From positions 7,564,001 through 7,628,000 of the forward strand of contig NZ_CP108474.1 in assembly GCF_036226445.1 (NCBI RefSeq): DNA of 64,000 bases, read 5' to 3'. Below the pieces are notes generated by a model that saw nothing but the letters and a program-made list of their open reading frames with translations, was not told the DNA's origin and searched no databases. The DNA comes from Streptomyces sp. NBC_01255 (lineage in GTDB: Bacteria > Actinomycetota > Actinomycetes > Streptomycetales > Streptomycetaceae). This document shows, piece after piece, positions 35,795-44,168 of this stretch (position 1 is its first letter; every line of letters begins with the position of its first letter). The position numbers and the translations under genes were made by a program.

Positions 35795-36403
35795 TCAGCT
35801 GCCGGTGTCCGCACGGCCCCAGTCGGGGCCCGCCGAGGCCCACGCGCGGTCGAGGCGCGCGTACCGCCGCAGGACGAGGCGGCGTACAACGAAACGGCGG
35901 ACGGTCTCCACCAGGAGGCCGGTGAGGAGCGCGGCCATCACACCGGCGATGGCCGCGTGCGCGCGGGCCGTGCCCGCAGGCATCGGCGGCGACACCGGGC
36001 GCCCGTCCCGGTCGGTCCAGAGGGCGAAGGCGTCGCCCGGCGTGGAGTGCCGCCTCGCCGTGGGCACCGTTCCCGTCCGGGCCGTGCCGTCCGGGGCGGT
36101 CCAGCGCGCCACCACGGACCGGCGCAGCCGCTCCTCCCCGGCGGTCTCGGTGGTACGGGGGCCGCTCGCGGGTCCGTCGGCGAGGCGCACGACCCGGGCC
36201 GTCGTCGGCAGTCGCTGCTCCGCTTGCGTGCGGACCGCGCGCTGGAGCGAGCCGTGCGCGGACGAGCCCGCGGCCCAGCCGACCAGGGGCACGAGGAGGC
36301 AGAGGAGCGTGGCGGCCGTGAAGGCGACCCACGCCTCGACCAGATCCGTGGTCCGGCACAGCGGATTGCGCCGCCAGCGCCAGACTCCGGTGGCTGCCCG
36401 CAC
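35795..36403 (-). CDS. Rv1733c-family membrane protein
   Basis: 202 residues with one membrane helix near each end: [21 protein letters not shown] (about 27-47) and [17 protein letters not shown] (about 153-169). Between them lies an extracytoplasmic domain ([36 protein letters not shown]), the pattern of Rv1733c-like proteins. GTG 36403 is the start. The role is unknown. It lies 128 bases upstream of the AAA gene on the same strand and may be part of its transcript. Confidence 0.8.
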   Translation of the reverse strand: MRAATGVWRWRRNPLCRTTDLVEAWVAFTAATLLCLLVPLVGWAAGSSAHGSLQRAVRTQAEQRLPTTARVVRLADGPASGPRTTETAGEERLRRSVVARWTAPDGTARTGTVPTARRHSTPGDAFALWTDRDGRPVSPPMPAGTARAHAAIAGVMAALLTGLLVETVRRFVVRRLVLRRYARLDRAWASAGPDWGRADTGS

Positions 36404-36494
36404 GTCAGGACCCCCTCGTTGTTCGCCGCTCTTCCAACGAGTGTGCCCCGGGCGAGCGTTCCCCGCCTGTCGGGCCGACGGGAACGCGCGCGTG

Positions 36495-37319
36495 TCAGTC
36501 GAGGATCTTCACGAGGTCGCCGACCCGGACCGTGCCGCGGTGCTCGGGGACGAGGTTCTGGCCGAAGAAGACACGGCCGTCGCGCTTGCGGTGCAGGGCG
36601 AGGGAGCGCAGCGGCTCTTTGCCCCGCTCGGCGGTGAACTGGTTTGTCGTGGTGACGACACAGCGCCCGCAGGGCCGGGCGACGCGGAAGGTGACCTCGC
36701 CGACGGCGAGCCGGGTCCAGCCGTCCTCCGCCCAGGGGTCGGTGCCCTCGATCACGAGGTTCGGGCGGAACCGGTTCATCGGCAAGGGGCCCTCGTGGGC
36801 GTGGTCGCCGTCCTCGATGAAGGAGTTCAGCGAGTCGAGCGAGGCCGTCGTGGCGGCGAGGAGCGGATAGCCGTCCGCGAAGCTCACCGTCTCGCCGGGC
36901 AGCGCGTACGCGGGGTCGACCGGCCGCCGGTGCTCCGGGGCGTCCATGTGGACGAGCCGGGCGTCCGTCCCCAGGTACGAGGAGAGCCAGGCGGCCGCCT
37001 CGTCACCGGCCGGGATCGCCTCCACGTACTTGTCGAAGATCTCCATCGTGACCGTGGCCGCGGGGGACGGCACCGCGACCTCCAGTGTCCGGTGTCCGGG
37101 CGCGGACAGTGCGACGCCGCCGTTCGCCAGGAGCTCCGCCGTGGCCAACGCCATCCGGGGGTGACGGCGTTGGGTCACGACCTTGCTCGCGGCGTCGACG
37201 ACGGCCCAGCGACGGTCCCCGGCGAGCCCCCAGGGCTCCACCTCGGCCTCCGAGGGGGCCAGTGCGCGCATGGCCTTCACCGGATGGACGTGGACGGAGC
37301 GGAGTACAGGTGTGGACAT
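36495..37319 (-). CDS. MOSC-domain protein (YcbX/mARC-like)
   Basis: 274 residues. The N-terminal beta-barrel (MOSC_N) starts VLRSVHVHPVKAMRAL and contains GLAGDRRWAVVD. The C-terminal MOSC domain has NRFRPNLVIEG and the conserved cysteine region ARPCGRCVVTTTNQ. This family binds the molybdenum cofactor and reduces N-hydroxylated compounds. ATG 37319 is the start; the ribosome site is weak (AGGATGG). No electron-transfer partner is adjacent. Confidence 0.9.
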   Translation of the reverse strand: MSTPVLRSVHVHPVKAMRALAPSEAEVEPWGLAGDRRWAVVDAASKVVTQRRHPRMALATAELLANGGVALSAPGHRTLEVAVPSPAATVTMEIFDKYVEAIPAGDEAAAWLSSYLGTDARLVHMDAPEHRRPVDPAYALPGETVSFADGYPLLAATTASLDSLNSFIEDGDHAHEGPLPMNRFRPNLVIEGTDPWAEDGWTRLAVGEVTFRVARPCGRCVVTTTNQFTAERGKEPLRSLALHRKRDGRVFFGQNLVPEHRGTVRVGDLVKILD

Positions 37320-37408
37320 ACCGCCATCCTGCCAGCCGCTCCGGACCGCGTCGGACCTCGGTGGAGGGCGCCTCCGGCCGGTGCCCTCGGCCGGTGCCTC
37401 CGGCCCGG

Positions 37409-37918
37409 TCAGTAACCTCCGCCCTGGTAGGGGCGGTTGTACGGGTCCTGATACATCGCCGGTGCCGGGGCCGGGACGGGCGCCGGAGCCGGTACGGGCC
37501 GCGGGGCGGCCGGGCGCATCGCCTCGTACCCCTGGGCGGCCGGGCGGGGCTGCTGCGGGTACCCGCCGCCCTGGTAGCCGCGCGGGGCGACCGGCTGCTG
37601 CGGGATGTACGGGGTGGGGGCGTGCTGGAGCGGTACGGGGGCCATCTGCTGGGAGGGCTGCGGATAGCCGTACCCGCCGCCGTAGGCGGGGGCGGGGTGC
37701 GGGGTGGGCGCCGCCGGAAGGGCGGGCAGGGCCGCGGGGAGCGCCGGCAGGTAAGAACCGCTTCCGGGGAAGCTGCCGGTGTCGTAGGCGGCGGGCACTC
37801 GGATCGGGGCGATCTGAGGCGTGCCCCGCTCCGCGACCAGGGAGTCGTAGATCGGGGTGTCCGGGAAGGACGGCGCGGTGTGGTAACCGCCTCCATAGGA
37901 GGAGCGGGGGGAGGTCAT
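37409..37918 (-). CDS. Pro/Tyr/Gln-rich low-complexity protein (DUF6643-like)
   Basis: 169 residues dominated by Pro, Ala, Gly, Tyr and Gln. A conserved-looking N-terminus (TSPRSSYGGGYHTAPSFPD, then TPIYDSLVAERG) is followed by LPALPAALPALPAAP and PAPAPVPAPAPA repeats and a YNRPYQGGGY end. It appears disordered with no signal or membrane segment. ATG 37918 has no ribosome site; the AT-rich promoter region lies directly upstream. The family is widespread in Streptomyces in my recollection, with no known function. Confidence 0.75.
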   Translation of the reverse strand: MTSPRSSYGGGYHTAPSFPDTPIYDSLVAERGTPQIAPIRVPAAYDTGSFPGSGSYLPALPAALPALPAAPTPHPAPAYGGGYGYPQPSQQMAPVPLQHAPTPYIPQQPVAPRGYQGGGYPQQPRPAAQGYEAMRPAAPRPVPAPAPVPAPAPAMYQDPYNRPYQGGGY

Positions 37919-38235
37919 GGCACATAAGTTAAGCCCACGATGTGCTGGATGGGGAGACTGATTAGAGGGTTGTTTGACGGGCTTCGTGAACAGATGGATC
38001 CCCAATCCGAGCGAACGTGACAAAAACGGGCGTCGCGCGGCACCAAGATCGCGTAAAAGCCGAGTTCGGAGGGGGTTACCGGCGGGTTGCGGCCCTCTGA
38101 GGCGCCCGGCGTACCCCGGCGTGAAGAACACATAAAGAAAAGGTGCCGGGAAGGCGTGTAAGAAGTGATCATGGGCATGCTTAGGCGTCAATCCGAGGGA
38201 ACGGGGGGCGACGCGCACGCGCCGAATTGACGGCG
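37919..38235. other. AT-richer intergenic region upstream of the low-complexity protein gene
   Basis: About 317 bases, visibly less GC-rich than the surroundings (ACAAAAACG, ACATAAAGAAAAGG, CTTAACTTATG). It must hold the promoter of the 37409 gene. A 19-codon frame on the + strand (38171-38230) has only a weak ribosome site; I do not call it. Confidence 0.6.
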
Positions 38236-39501
38236 CTACTCCCCGTGTCGGGAAACGTAATTTCCGGCGTACGTGCGTCCCTTCCACGCCGACCCCCGGC
38301 CGCGGTAGTGCTGCACGGCGGAGTCCACGGTCATCAGGAGATAGAGGAGCGCGGTGAAGGGGAGCAGGGGCGCGAGCCACAGCGGCTGCCGGTAGTAGCG
38401 GAGCATCGGCACGTACGTCCCCGCCATCACCGCCCAGGCAACACCCCCGGCCCACGCCGCCACCGCGTCCCGCGTCACCGCGCCCGCCGTCAGGGCCACC
38501 GGCGGCACCAGATAGACCACCACCAGACCCGCCACCGTCCCCGCGAGCACCGGCGGGCTGTACCGCAACTGCGCGTACGCGCTCCGCGACACCATCCGCC
38601 ACAGCTCGGCGAGGCCCGGGTAGGGGCGGATGCTGTCGACCCGCTCCGCGAGCCCCAGCCAGATCCGCCCGCCCACGCGCCGTACCGCCCGCGCGAGCGA
38701 CACGTCGTCGATCACCGCCCGCCGGATCGCCTCCGGCACACCGGCCGCCGCCGCCGTCTCCGTCCGCAGCAGGACGCAGCCGCCCGCCGCGGCCGTCGCG
38801 CGGGGCCGCGCGCTGTTGATCCAGCGGAAGGGGTAGAGCTGCGCGAAGAAGTAGACGAACGCGGGCACGACCAGCCGCTCCCACGGGCTCGCGACGCGCA
38901 GCCGGGCCATCTGTGAGACCAGGTCCAGGTCGTTCGCCCGCGCCGCCGCGACGAGCAGCCGCAGACTGTCCGGCTCATGGGCGATGTCCGCGTCCGTCAG
39001 GAGCAGGAACTCCGGCTCACGCGCGCGTGCCAGGGCGATCCCGTGCCGCAGCGCCCACAGCTTTCCCGTCCAGCCGGGCTCCGGCTCGCCGGGCGACACG
39101 ATGGTCAACGGCAGCCCACCGAGCCGGTCGACCGGCTCGACCGGCGCGGCCCGCTCGACCGGCGCGGCGCGCTCGGCCCGCGCGGCGCGCTCCGCTCGCT
39201 CCGCCAGTTCGGCGGCGAGCGGGCCGGTGCCGTCCGTGCTCCCGTCGTCGACGAGGATCACCTCGGCCTCGCCGGGATAGTCCTGCGCCAGCAGCGACGG
39301 CAGGCTCAGGGGCAGCACCTCGGCCTCGTCCCGCGCCGGTACGACGACGACCACCCGCGGCCAGCCGCCCTCGGCGGGCACGCCCCGGCCCGCGTCGACC
39401 GGCGGCAGACGCTGGTCCGTCCGCCAGAAGAAGCCCTGGCCGAGCAGCAGCCAGAACCAGGCGGCCAGGGAAGCGATCGCGAACCAGGCGAGGGTGCTCA
39501 T
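38236..39501 (-). CDS. Glycosyltransferase family 2, HpnB-like membrane protein
   Basis: 421 residues. An N-terminal membrane anchor (LAWFAIASLAAWFWLLLG) leads to the GT-A domain: VVVVVPARDEAEVLPLSL, the acidic motif ILVDDGSTDGT, DADIAHEPDSL and the base region VIDDVSLARAV. Three C-terminal helices end in LLPFTALLYLLMTVDSAV. The layout matches hopene-associated HpnB; hopanoid genes are not adjacent, so the acceptor is unsure. An insert of repeated ERA/APV units (from about residue 100), encoded by near-identical GC repeats, is unusual. Start at ATG 39501. Confidence 0.87.
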   Translation of the reverse strand: MSTLAWFAIASLAAWFWLLLGQGFFWRTDQRLPPVDAGRGVPAEGGWPRVVVVVPARDEAEVLPLSLPSLLAQDYPGEAEVILVDDGSTDGTGPLAAELAERAERAARAERAAPVERAAPVEPVDRLGGLPLTIVSPGEPEPGWTGKLWALRHGIALARAREPEFLLLTDADIAHEPDSLRLLVAAARANDLDLVSQMARLRVASPWERLVVPAFVYFFAQLYPFRWINSARPRATAAAGGCVLLRTETAAAAGVPEAIRRAVIDDVSLARAVRRVGGRIWLGLAERVDSIRPYPGLAELWRMVSRSAYAQLRYSPPVLAGTVAGLVVVYLVPPVALTAGAVTRDAVAAWAGGVAWAVMAGTYVPMLRYYRQPLWLAPLLPFTALLYLLMTVDSAVQHYRGRGSAWKGRTYAGNYVSRHGE

Positions 39502-39559
39502 TCGCCGCAGTCTGCCCCAGATCGCCGGGTGTGCGAGGCCCATCGGCTAGGGTGACCGG

Positions 39560-40354
39560 GTGAAGATCGCGCTCATGGATTCCGGAATCGGCCTGCTCCC
39601 GGCGGCAGCCGCGGTGCGCCGGCTGCGGCCGGACGCCGATCTGCTCCTCTCCAACGACCCCGACGGCATGCCGTGGGGTCCGCGTACCGCCGAGGACCTC
39701 ACCGAGCGCGCCCTCGCGGTCGCCCTCGCCGCCGCCGAGCACGGCCCCGAAGCGCTCATCGTGGCCTGCAACACCGCCACCGTGCACGCCCTGCCCTCCC
39801 TGCGCGCCGCCCTCGAACCGCACATCCCCGTCATCGGCACCGTCCCCGCCATCAAGCCCGCCGCCACCGGCGGCGGCAAGGTCGCGATCTGGGCCACCCC
39901 GGCGACCACCGGCAGCGCCTACCAGCGCGGACTCATCCGCGAGTTCGCGGACGGCGCCGAGGTGACCGAGGTGCCCTGTCCGGGGCTCGCCGACGCCGTG
40001 GAGTACGGCGACCGGGACGCCGTGGACCGGGCCGTCGCCGCGGCCGCCGCCCTCACCCCGGCGGACGTCCGCGCCGTCGTCCTCGGCTGCACCCACTACG
40101 AGCTGGTCGAGGAGCGCATCCTCGCCGCCCTGGAGGCGCGCGGCCGGGCCGCGCTGCCGCCGATCGTCTTCCACGGCTCCGCCGACGCCGTCGCCGCGCA
40201 GGCGCTGCGCCGGATCGGCGCCGAGCCCGCGCCCGACGCGGACCCCACCGGCGGCCTCACCGTCCTGCTCAGCGGCCGGCCGGGACAGCTCCCCGCCACC
40301 GCCCTCGGCTACGCCGAAGGCCGCCTCCTCGGGGCCACCGCGCCGGCTCACTGA
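39560..40354 (+). CDS. murI: Glutamate racemase
   Basis: 264 residues. The two catalytic cysteines lie in VACNTATVHALPS and VLGCTHYELVE, and the N-terminal base motif is MDSGIG. It converts L- to D-glutamate for peptidoglycan. GTG 39560 is the start. The product is close to the family's usual 260-280 residues. The second glycine of the usual DSGVGG is replaced by Leu (DSGIGLL), so another Asp/Glu-racemase substrate is possible, but the cysteine motifs are complete. Confidence 0.85.
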   Translation: MKIALMDSGIGLLPAAAAVRRLRPDADLLLSNDPDGMPWGPRTAEDLTERALAVALAAAEHGPEALIVACNTATVHALPSLRAALEPHIPVIGTVPAIKPAATGGGKVAIWATPATTGSAYQRGLIREFADGAEVTEVPCPGLADAVEYGDRDAVDRAVAAAAALTPADVRAVVLGCTHYELVEERILAALEARGRAALPPIVFHGSADAVAAQALRRIGAEPAPDADPTGGLTVLLSGRPGQLPATALGYAEGRLLGATAPAH

Positions 40355-40416
40355 CCGTGAGGGCGTGACCGCTCTCCGGCGCGCTGTTTCGCACGATGCT
40401 GGGTACGCTTCCTGAC

Positions 40417-40983
40417 ATGAGGCAGTACCCCCGGGACCAGCGCGCCGACAAGCGGAAGCCCGCCGTCTGGACGGGCCGCGCCACCAACCGCCTTCAGTGG
40501 CTGGCGGCCGCCGCCGGTGCCGCCTGCATGGCCCTGGGCATCACGATCGCCGTCGAGTCGGCCTGGACCTCCGGCATCGCGGCTCTCCTCATGGCGGTGA
40601 TCGGCTGCGTCGCGGCCGGACTCCTCGTCCTCTTCGGCACGCTCGCCTTCGTCCACGTGGCCGTCAGGGTCGACGACCGCGCCATGGAGGTCCGCTGCGG
40701 CCACATCGGCCTGCCCCGTCGGCGCATCCCCCTCTCCCATGTCGTCGGCGCCGACTTCGCCCCGAGCGTGACACCGCGCCAGTGGGGCGGCTGGGGCTAC
40801 CGCTGGCGTCCCGAGAAAGGCACGGCGGTGATCGTCCGGCGGGGCGAGGCCCTGGTCCTGCGCCTCGGTGACGGCCGTACGTTCACGGTCACGGTCGACG
40901 ACGCCGAGTCCGCGGTCCGGGTCATCCGCGACCGCCTCCGCCACCCGGCCCCACCGGGTCCGCCCGCCGCGACGGGCATCTGA
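40417..40983 (+). CDS. DUF3093-like membrane protein
   Basis: 188 residues. Two membrane helices near the N-terminus (LQWLAAAAGAACMALGITIAV and GIAALLMAVIGCVAAGLLVL) are followed by a PH-like beta domain (VRVDDRAMEVRCGH, then GTAVIVRRGEALVLRLGDG, and VTVDDAESAVRVIRDRL), the DUF3093 pattern. ATG 40417 is preferred; ATG 40396, 7 codons earlier, is possible, and neither has a ribosome site. The role is unknown. Confidence 0.72.
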   Translation: MRQYPRDQRADKRKPAVWTGRATNRLQWLAAAAGAACMALGITIAVESAWTSGIAALLMAVIGCVAAGLLVLFGTLAFVHVAVRVDDRAMEVRCGHIGLPRRRIPLSHVVGADFAPSVTPRQWGGWGYRWRPEKGTAVIVRRGEALVLRLGDGRTFTVTVDDAESAVRVIRDRLRHPAPPGPPAATGI

Positions 40984-41083
40984 GCCCCGGTGCTCCCCGG
41001 CCGCCGGACGGCGAGGCGACGACCCGGTCACCGGCCTCGCACCTGCCTCGGTGCCGACAGGGACGCCCCGTAGACTCCGCAAG

Positions 41084-42712
41084 GTGAGCGCCACCATCAC
41101 CAACACCCCCGCACCCACCCCCGCGTCCGGAGCCGACGGCTCGCCCGCGCCGGGTTCCCCGCTGCGACGGTTCGTGCGGCCCGCGACGGCCCTGCTGTCC
41201 GGGCTCCTGCTCTTCCTGAGCTTCCCGCCGCGCCCCCTGTGGTGGCTCGCCCTGCCCGCCTTCGCGCTGCTCGGCTGGACCCTGCGGGGCCGCCGCCTCC
41301 GCGCCGGGTTCGGTCTCGGCTATCTGGCCGGGCTCGGCTTCATGCTCCCGCTGCTCGTCTGGACCGGCGCGGAGGTCGGCCCGGTGCCGTGGGTCGCCCT
41401 CGCCGCGATCGAGGCGCTGTTCGTCGCCGCCGCCGGTCTCGGCATCGCGGCCGTCTCCCGGCTTCCCTGGTGGCCCTTCTTCGCGGCCGGGGTGTGGATC
41501 CTCGCGGAGGCGGCACGCGCGCGTGTGCCCTTCGGCGGCTTCCCCTGGGGCAAGATCGCCTTCGGGCAGGCGGACGGCGTCTTCCTGCCACTCGCCGCCG
41601 TCGGCGGCACCCCCGTGCTCGGCTTCGCGGTCGCCCTGTGCGGCTTCGGTCTGTACGAGGCGTACCGGCAGCTCCGCGCCGCTCGCGCCGCCGGCACCGT
41701 CCCGCGCGGCCCGCTCGCCGTCGCCGCGCTCTCCGTGCTCCTTCCGGTGACCGGCGCGGTCGCCGCGCTGCCGCTCGTCGACGACACGGCCGAGGACGGC
41801 ACCGCCACCGTCGCGGCCGTCCAGGGCAACGTGCCCCGCCTCGGCCTCGACTTCAACTCCCAGCGCCGCGCCGTCCTCGACAACCACGCCGCCCGCACAC
41901 GCGAGCTCGCCGAGGCCGTCAAGGAGGGCCGCGAGCCGCAGCCCGACTTCGTCCTGTGGCCCGAGAACTCCTCGGACATCGACCCGTACGCGAACCCCGA
42001 CGCCGCCGACGTCATCGACGGCGCCGTCCAGGCCATCGGGGTGCCCACGGTGATCGGCGCGGTCATCTCCCCGCCGACCGGCAAGCTCCGCAACACCCTC
42101 ATCGAATGGGACCCGGAGCGCGGCCCCGTGGCCACGTACGACAAGCGGCACGTCCAGCCCTTCGGCGAGTACATCCCGATGCGGTCCGTCGTCCGGCTCT
42201 TCAACAGCAACGTCGACCGGGTCAGCCGCGACTTCGGCCCCGGTTCGAAGATCGGCGTCTTCGACCTCGCCGGGACCAAGGTCGGCCTCGCCACCTGCTA
42301 CGAGGCGGCCTTCGACTGGGCCGTGCGCGACACCGTCACCCACGGCGCCCAGCTCATCACCGTCCCCAGCAACAACGCCACCTTCGGCCGCAGCGAGATG
42401 ACCTACCAGCAGCTCGCCATGTCCCGGGTGCGGGCCGTCGAGCACAGCCGGTCGGTCGTCGTGCCCGTCACCAGCGGCGTCAGCGCGGTGATCCGCCCCG
42501 ACGGCGAGATCGTCTCGCAGACGAAGATGTTCACCCCCGACGTCCTGGTCGAGGAGGTGCCGCTACGCTCCTCGCTCACCCCGGCGACCCGCATGGGCAC
42601 CCTGCCCGAGGCCCTGCTCGTGGCACTCGCCGCCGCCGGCCTCGGCTGGTCGGCGCTCCGCTCCGTACGGGCCCGGCGCCGGTCCCGGACCGCGGATGAT
42701 CCGATGATCTAG
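41084..42712 (+). CDS. lnt: Apolipoprotein N-acyltransferase
   Basis: 542 residues. Six to seven N-terminal membrane helices (ATALLSGLLLFLSFPP onward, with WILAEAARARVPFGGFPWG) precede the nitrilase-like domain. The catalytic triad is clear: E294 in LWPENSSD, K354 in YDKRHVQPFGEY, C405 in ATCYEAAFDW. It transfers the third acyl chain to lipoproteins at the outer face of the cell membrane. GTG 41084 is the start. A Thr/Pro/Ala-rich N-terminal 25 residues is cytosolic. It is followed 10 bases later by a Nudix gene. Confidence 0.93.
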   Translation: MSATITNTPAPTPASGADGSPAPGSPLRRFVRPATALLSGLLLFLSFPPRPLWWLALPAFALLGWTLRGRRLRAGFGLGYLAGLGFMLPLLVWTGAEVGPVPWVALAAIEALFVAAAGLGIAAVSRLPWWPFFAAGVWILAEAARARVPFGGFPWGKIAFGQADGVFLPLAAVGGTPVLGFAVALCGFGLYEAYRQLRAARAAGTVPRGPLAVAALSVLLPVTGAVAALPLVDDTAEDGTATVAAVQGNVPRLGLDFNSQRRAVLDNHAARTRELAEAVKEGREPQPDFVLWPENSSDIDPYANPDAADVIDGAVQAIGVPTVIGAVISPPTGKLRNTLIEWDPERGPVATYDKRHVQPFGEYIPMRSVVRLFNSNVDRVSRDFGPGSKIGVFDLAGTKVGLATCYEAAFDWAVRDTVTHGAQLITVPSNNATFGRSEMTYQQLAMSRVRAVEHSRSVVVPVTSGVSAVIRPDGEIVSQTKMFTPDVLVEEVPLRSSLTPATRMGTLPEALLVALAAAGLGWSALRSVRARRRSRTADDPMI

Positions 42713-42722
42713 GGTCGGAGTC

Positions 42723-43205
42723 ATGGCTACCCCTGACTTCATCCGTACGCTGCGCGAGACGGCCGGACACCAGCTCCTCTTCCTGCCGGGCGTGAGCGCC
42801 GTCGTCTTCGACGACCGGGGCCGGGTCCTGCTCGGGCGGCGGTCGGACAACGGGATCTGGGCGGTCATCGGCGGCATCGTCGAGCCCGGCGAGCAGCCCG
42901 CCGACTGCGCGGTGCGCGAGGTGTACGAGGAGACCGCCGTGCACTGTGTGCCGGAGCGGATCCTGCTCGTGGAGACCCTGCGCAAGCCGGTCGTCTACCC
43001 CAACGGCGACACCTGCCAATACATGGACGTCGCCTTCCGCTGCCGTGCGGTGGGCGGCGAGGCCCGGGTCAACGACGACGAGTCGACCGAGGTCGGCTGG
43101 TTCGAGGTGGACGACCTGCCGGAGATGAAGCGCTTCTCGTACCTCCGGATCGAGAAGGCACTCGCCGACGACCCCACATGGTTCCGCACCACAGAGACCG
43201 GCTGA
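42723..43205 (+). CDS. Nudix hydrolase
   Basis: 160 residues with a Nudix box, GGIVEPGEQPADCAVREVYE followed by ETAVHC (the G-x5-E-x7-REU-x-EE part is complete; the last Gly is replaced by Val). The fold starts HQLLFLPGVSAVVFDDRGRV. It cleaves a nucleoside diphosphate linked to another moiety; the substrate is unknown. It sits 10 bases after lnt and may share its transcript. Confidence 0.9.
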   Translation: MATPDFIRTLRETAGHQLLFLPGVSAVVFDDRGRVLLGRRSDNGIWAVIGGIVEPGEQPADCAVREVYEETAVHCVPERILLVETLRKPVVYPNGDTCQYMDVAFRCRAVGGEARVNDDESTEVGWFEVDDLPEMKRFSYLRIEKALADDPTWFRTTETG

Positions 43206-43260
43206 ACTGTGGGTGGAGACCACATCGGTGGGGGAGTGGCCCGTTCATAGGGTGCGGAGC

Positions 43261-44088
43261 ATGAGCGCCCCCATCACCGCCCCCGTATCCGACACGGCCT
43301 CTCCCTCCCCCCTGCCCGGGGTCGTCGCCCTCGACCTCACCGGCCGCACCGCGCTCGTCACCGGCGCGGCCAGCGGCATCGGGCGGGCCTGCGCGCTGCG
43401 GCTCGCCGCCGCCGGGGCCCGGGTCAGAGCCGTCGACCGGGCGGCCGAGGGCCTGGAGACCCTGGCGGGCGAGGCCGCCCGCCTCCCCGGGAGCGTCGAA
43501 CCCCGGCTCCTCGATCTCACCGACCTGGACGCGGCCGAGGGCGCCGCCGCAGGGGCCGACATCCTCGTGAACAACGCCGGACTCCAGCTCGTCCGCCCCA
43601 TCGAGGACTTTCCGCCGGACGTCTTCCACACCGTGCTCACCGTCATGCTGGAGGCCCCCTTCCGCCTCATCCGGGGCGCGCTGCCGCACATGTACGCCCA
43701 GGGCTGGGGGCGGATCGTCAACCTGTCCTCCGTGCACGGGCTGCGCGCCTCCGCCTTCAAATCCGCCTATGTGGCCGCCAAACACGGCCTGGAAGGCCTT
43801 TCGAAGACCGCCGCCCTCGAAGGCGCCCCGCGCGGCGTCACCTCCAACTGCGTCAACCCCGGCTACGTCCGCACCCCGCTCGTCGAGCGGCAGGTCGCCG
43901 ACCAGGCCGCCGCCCACGGCATCCCCGAGGAGCGGGTCCTCGCCGAGATCCTGCTCAAGGACTCGGCGCTCAAGCGGCTCATCGAACCGGCGGAGGTCGC
44001 GGAGGCGGTCCTCTACCTCTGCACCCCGCAGGCCTCGTTCATCACCGGCACCTCGCTCACCCTCGACGGCGGCTGGACCGCCCACTGA
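43261..44088 (+). CDS. 3-hydroxybutyrate dehydrogenase-like SDR
   Basis: 275 residues. An SDR with the NAD motif VTGAASGIGRA, NNAG in ILVNNAGLQLVRPIEDFP (the VRPIEDFP pattern fits D-3-hydroxybutyrate dehydrogenases), a catalytic Ser in NLSSVHG and YVAAK. It would interconvert 3-hydroxybutyrate and acetoacetate. ATG 43261 is the start. The following GAF/PucR regulator on the same strand may control it. Confidence 0.85.
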   Translation: MSAPITAPVSDTASPSPLPGVVALDLTGRTALVTGAASGIGRACALRLAAAGARVRAVDRAAEGLETLAGEAARLPGSVEPRLLDLTDLDAAEGAAAGADILVNNAGLQLVRPIEDFPPDVFHTVLTVMLEAPFRLIRGALPHMYAQGWGRIVNLSSVHGLRASAFKSAYVAAKHGLEGLSKTAALEGAPRGVTSNCVNPGYVRTPLVERQVADQAAAHGIPEERVLAEILLKDSALKRLIEPAEVAEAVLYLCTPQASFITGTSLTLDGGWTAH

Positions 44089-44168
44089 GGGACGCCCCTG
44101 CGGATGCCGCGGTGAAGGTTGTCCACAGGGGTGGTGCGACCACACGTTCGGCAGGTATCCCTGTGTCC

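Noticed and set aside
38171..38230. 19-codon plus-strand frame (starting MGMLRRQ) upstream of the HpnB-like gene end
   Set aside because: Only a weak ribosome site, and no gene follows in the same direction; chance is likely.
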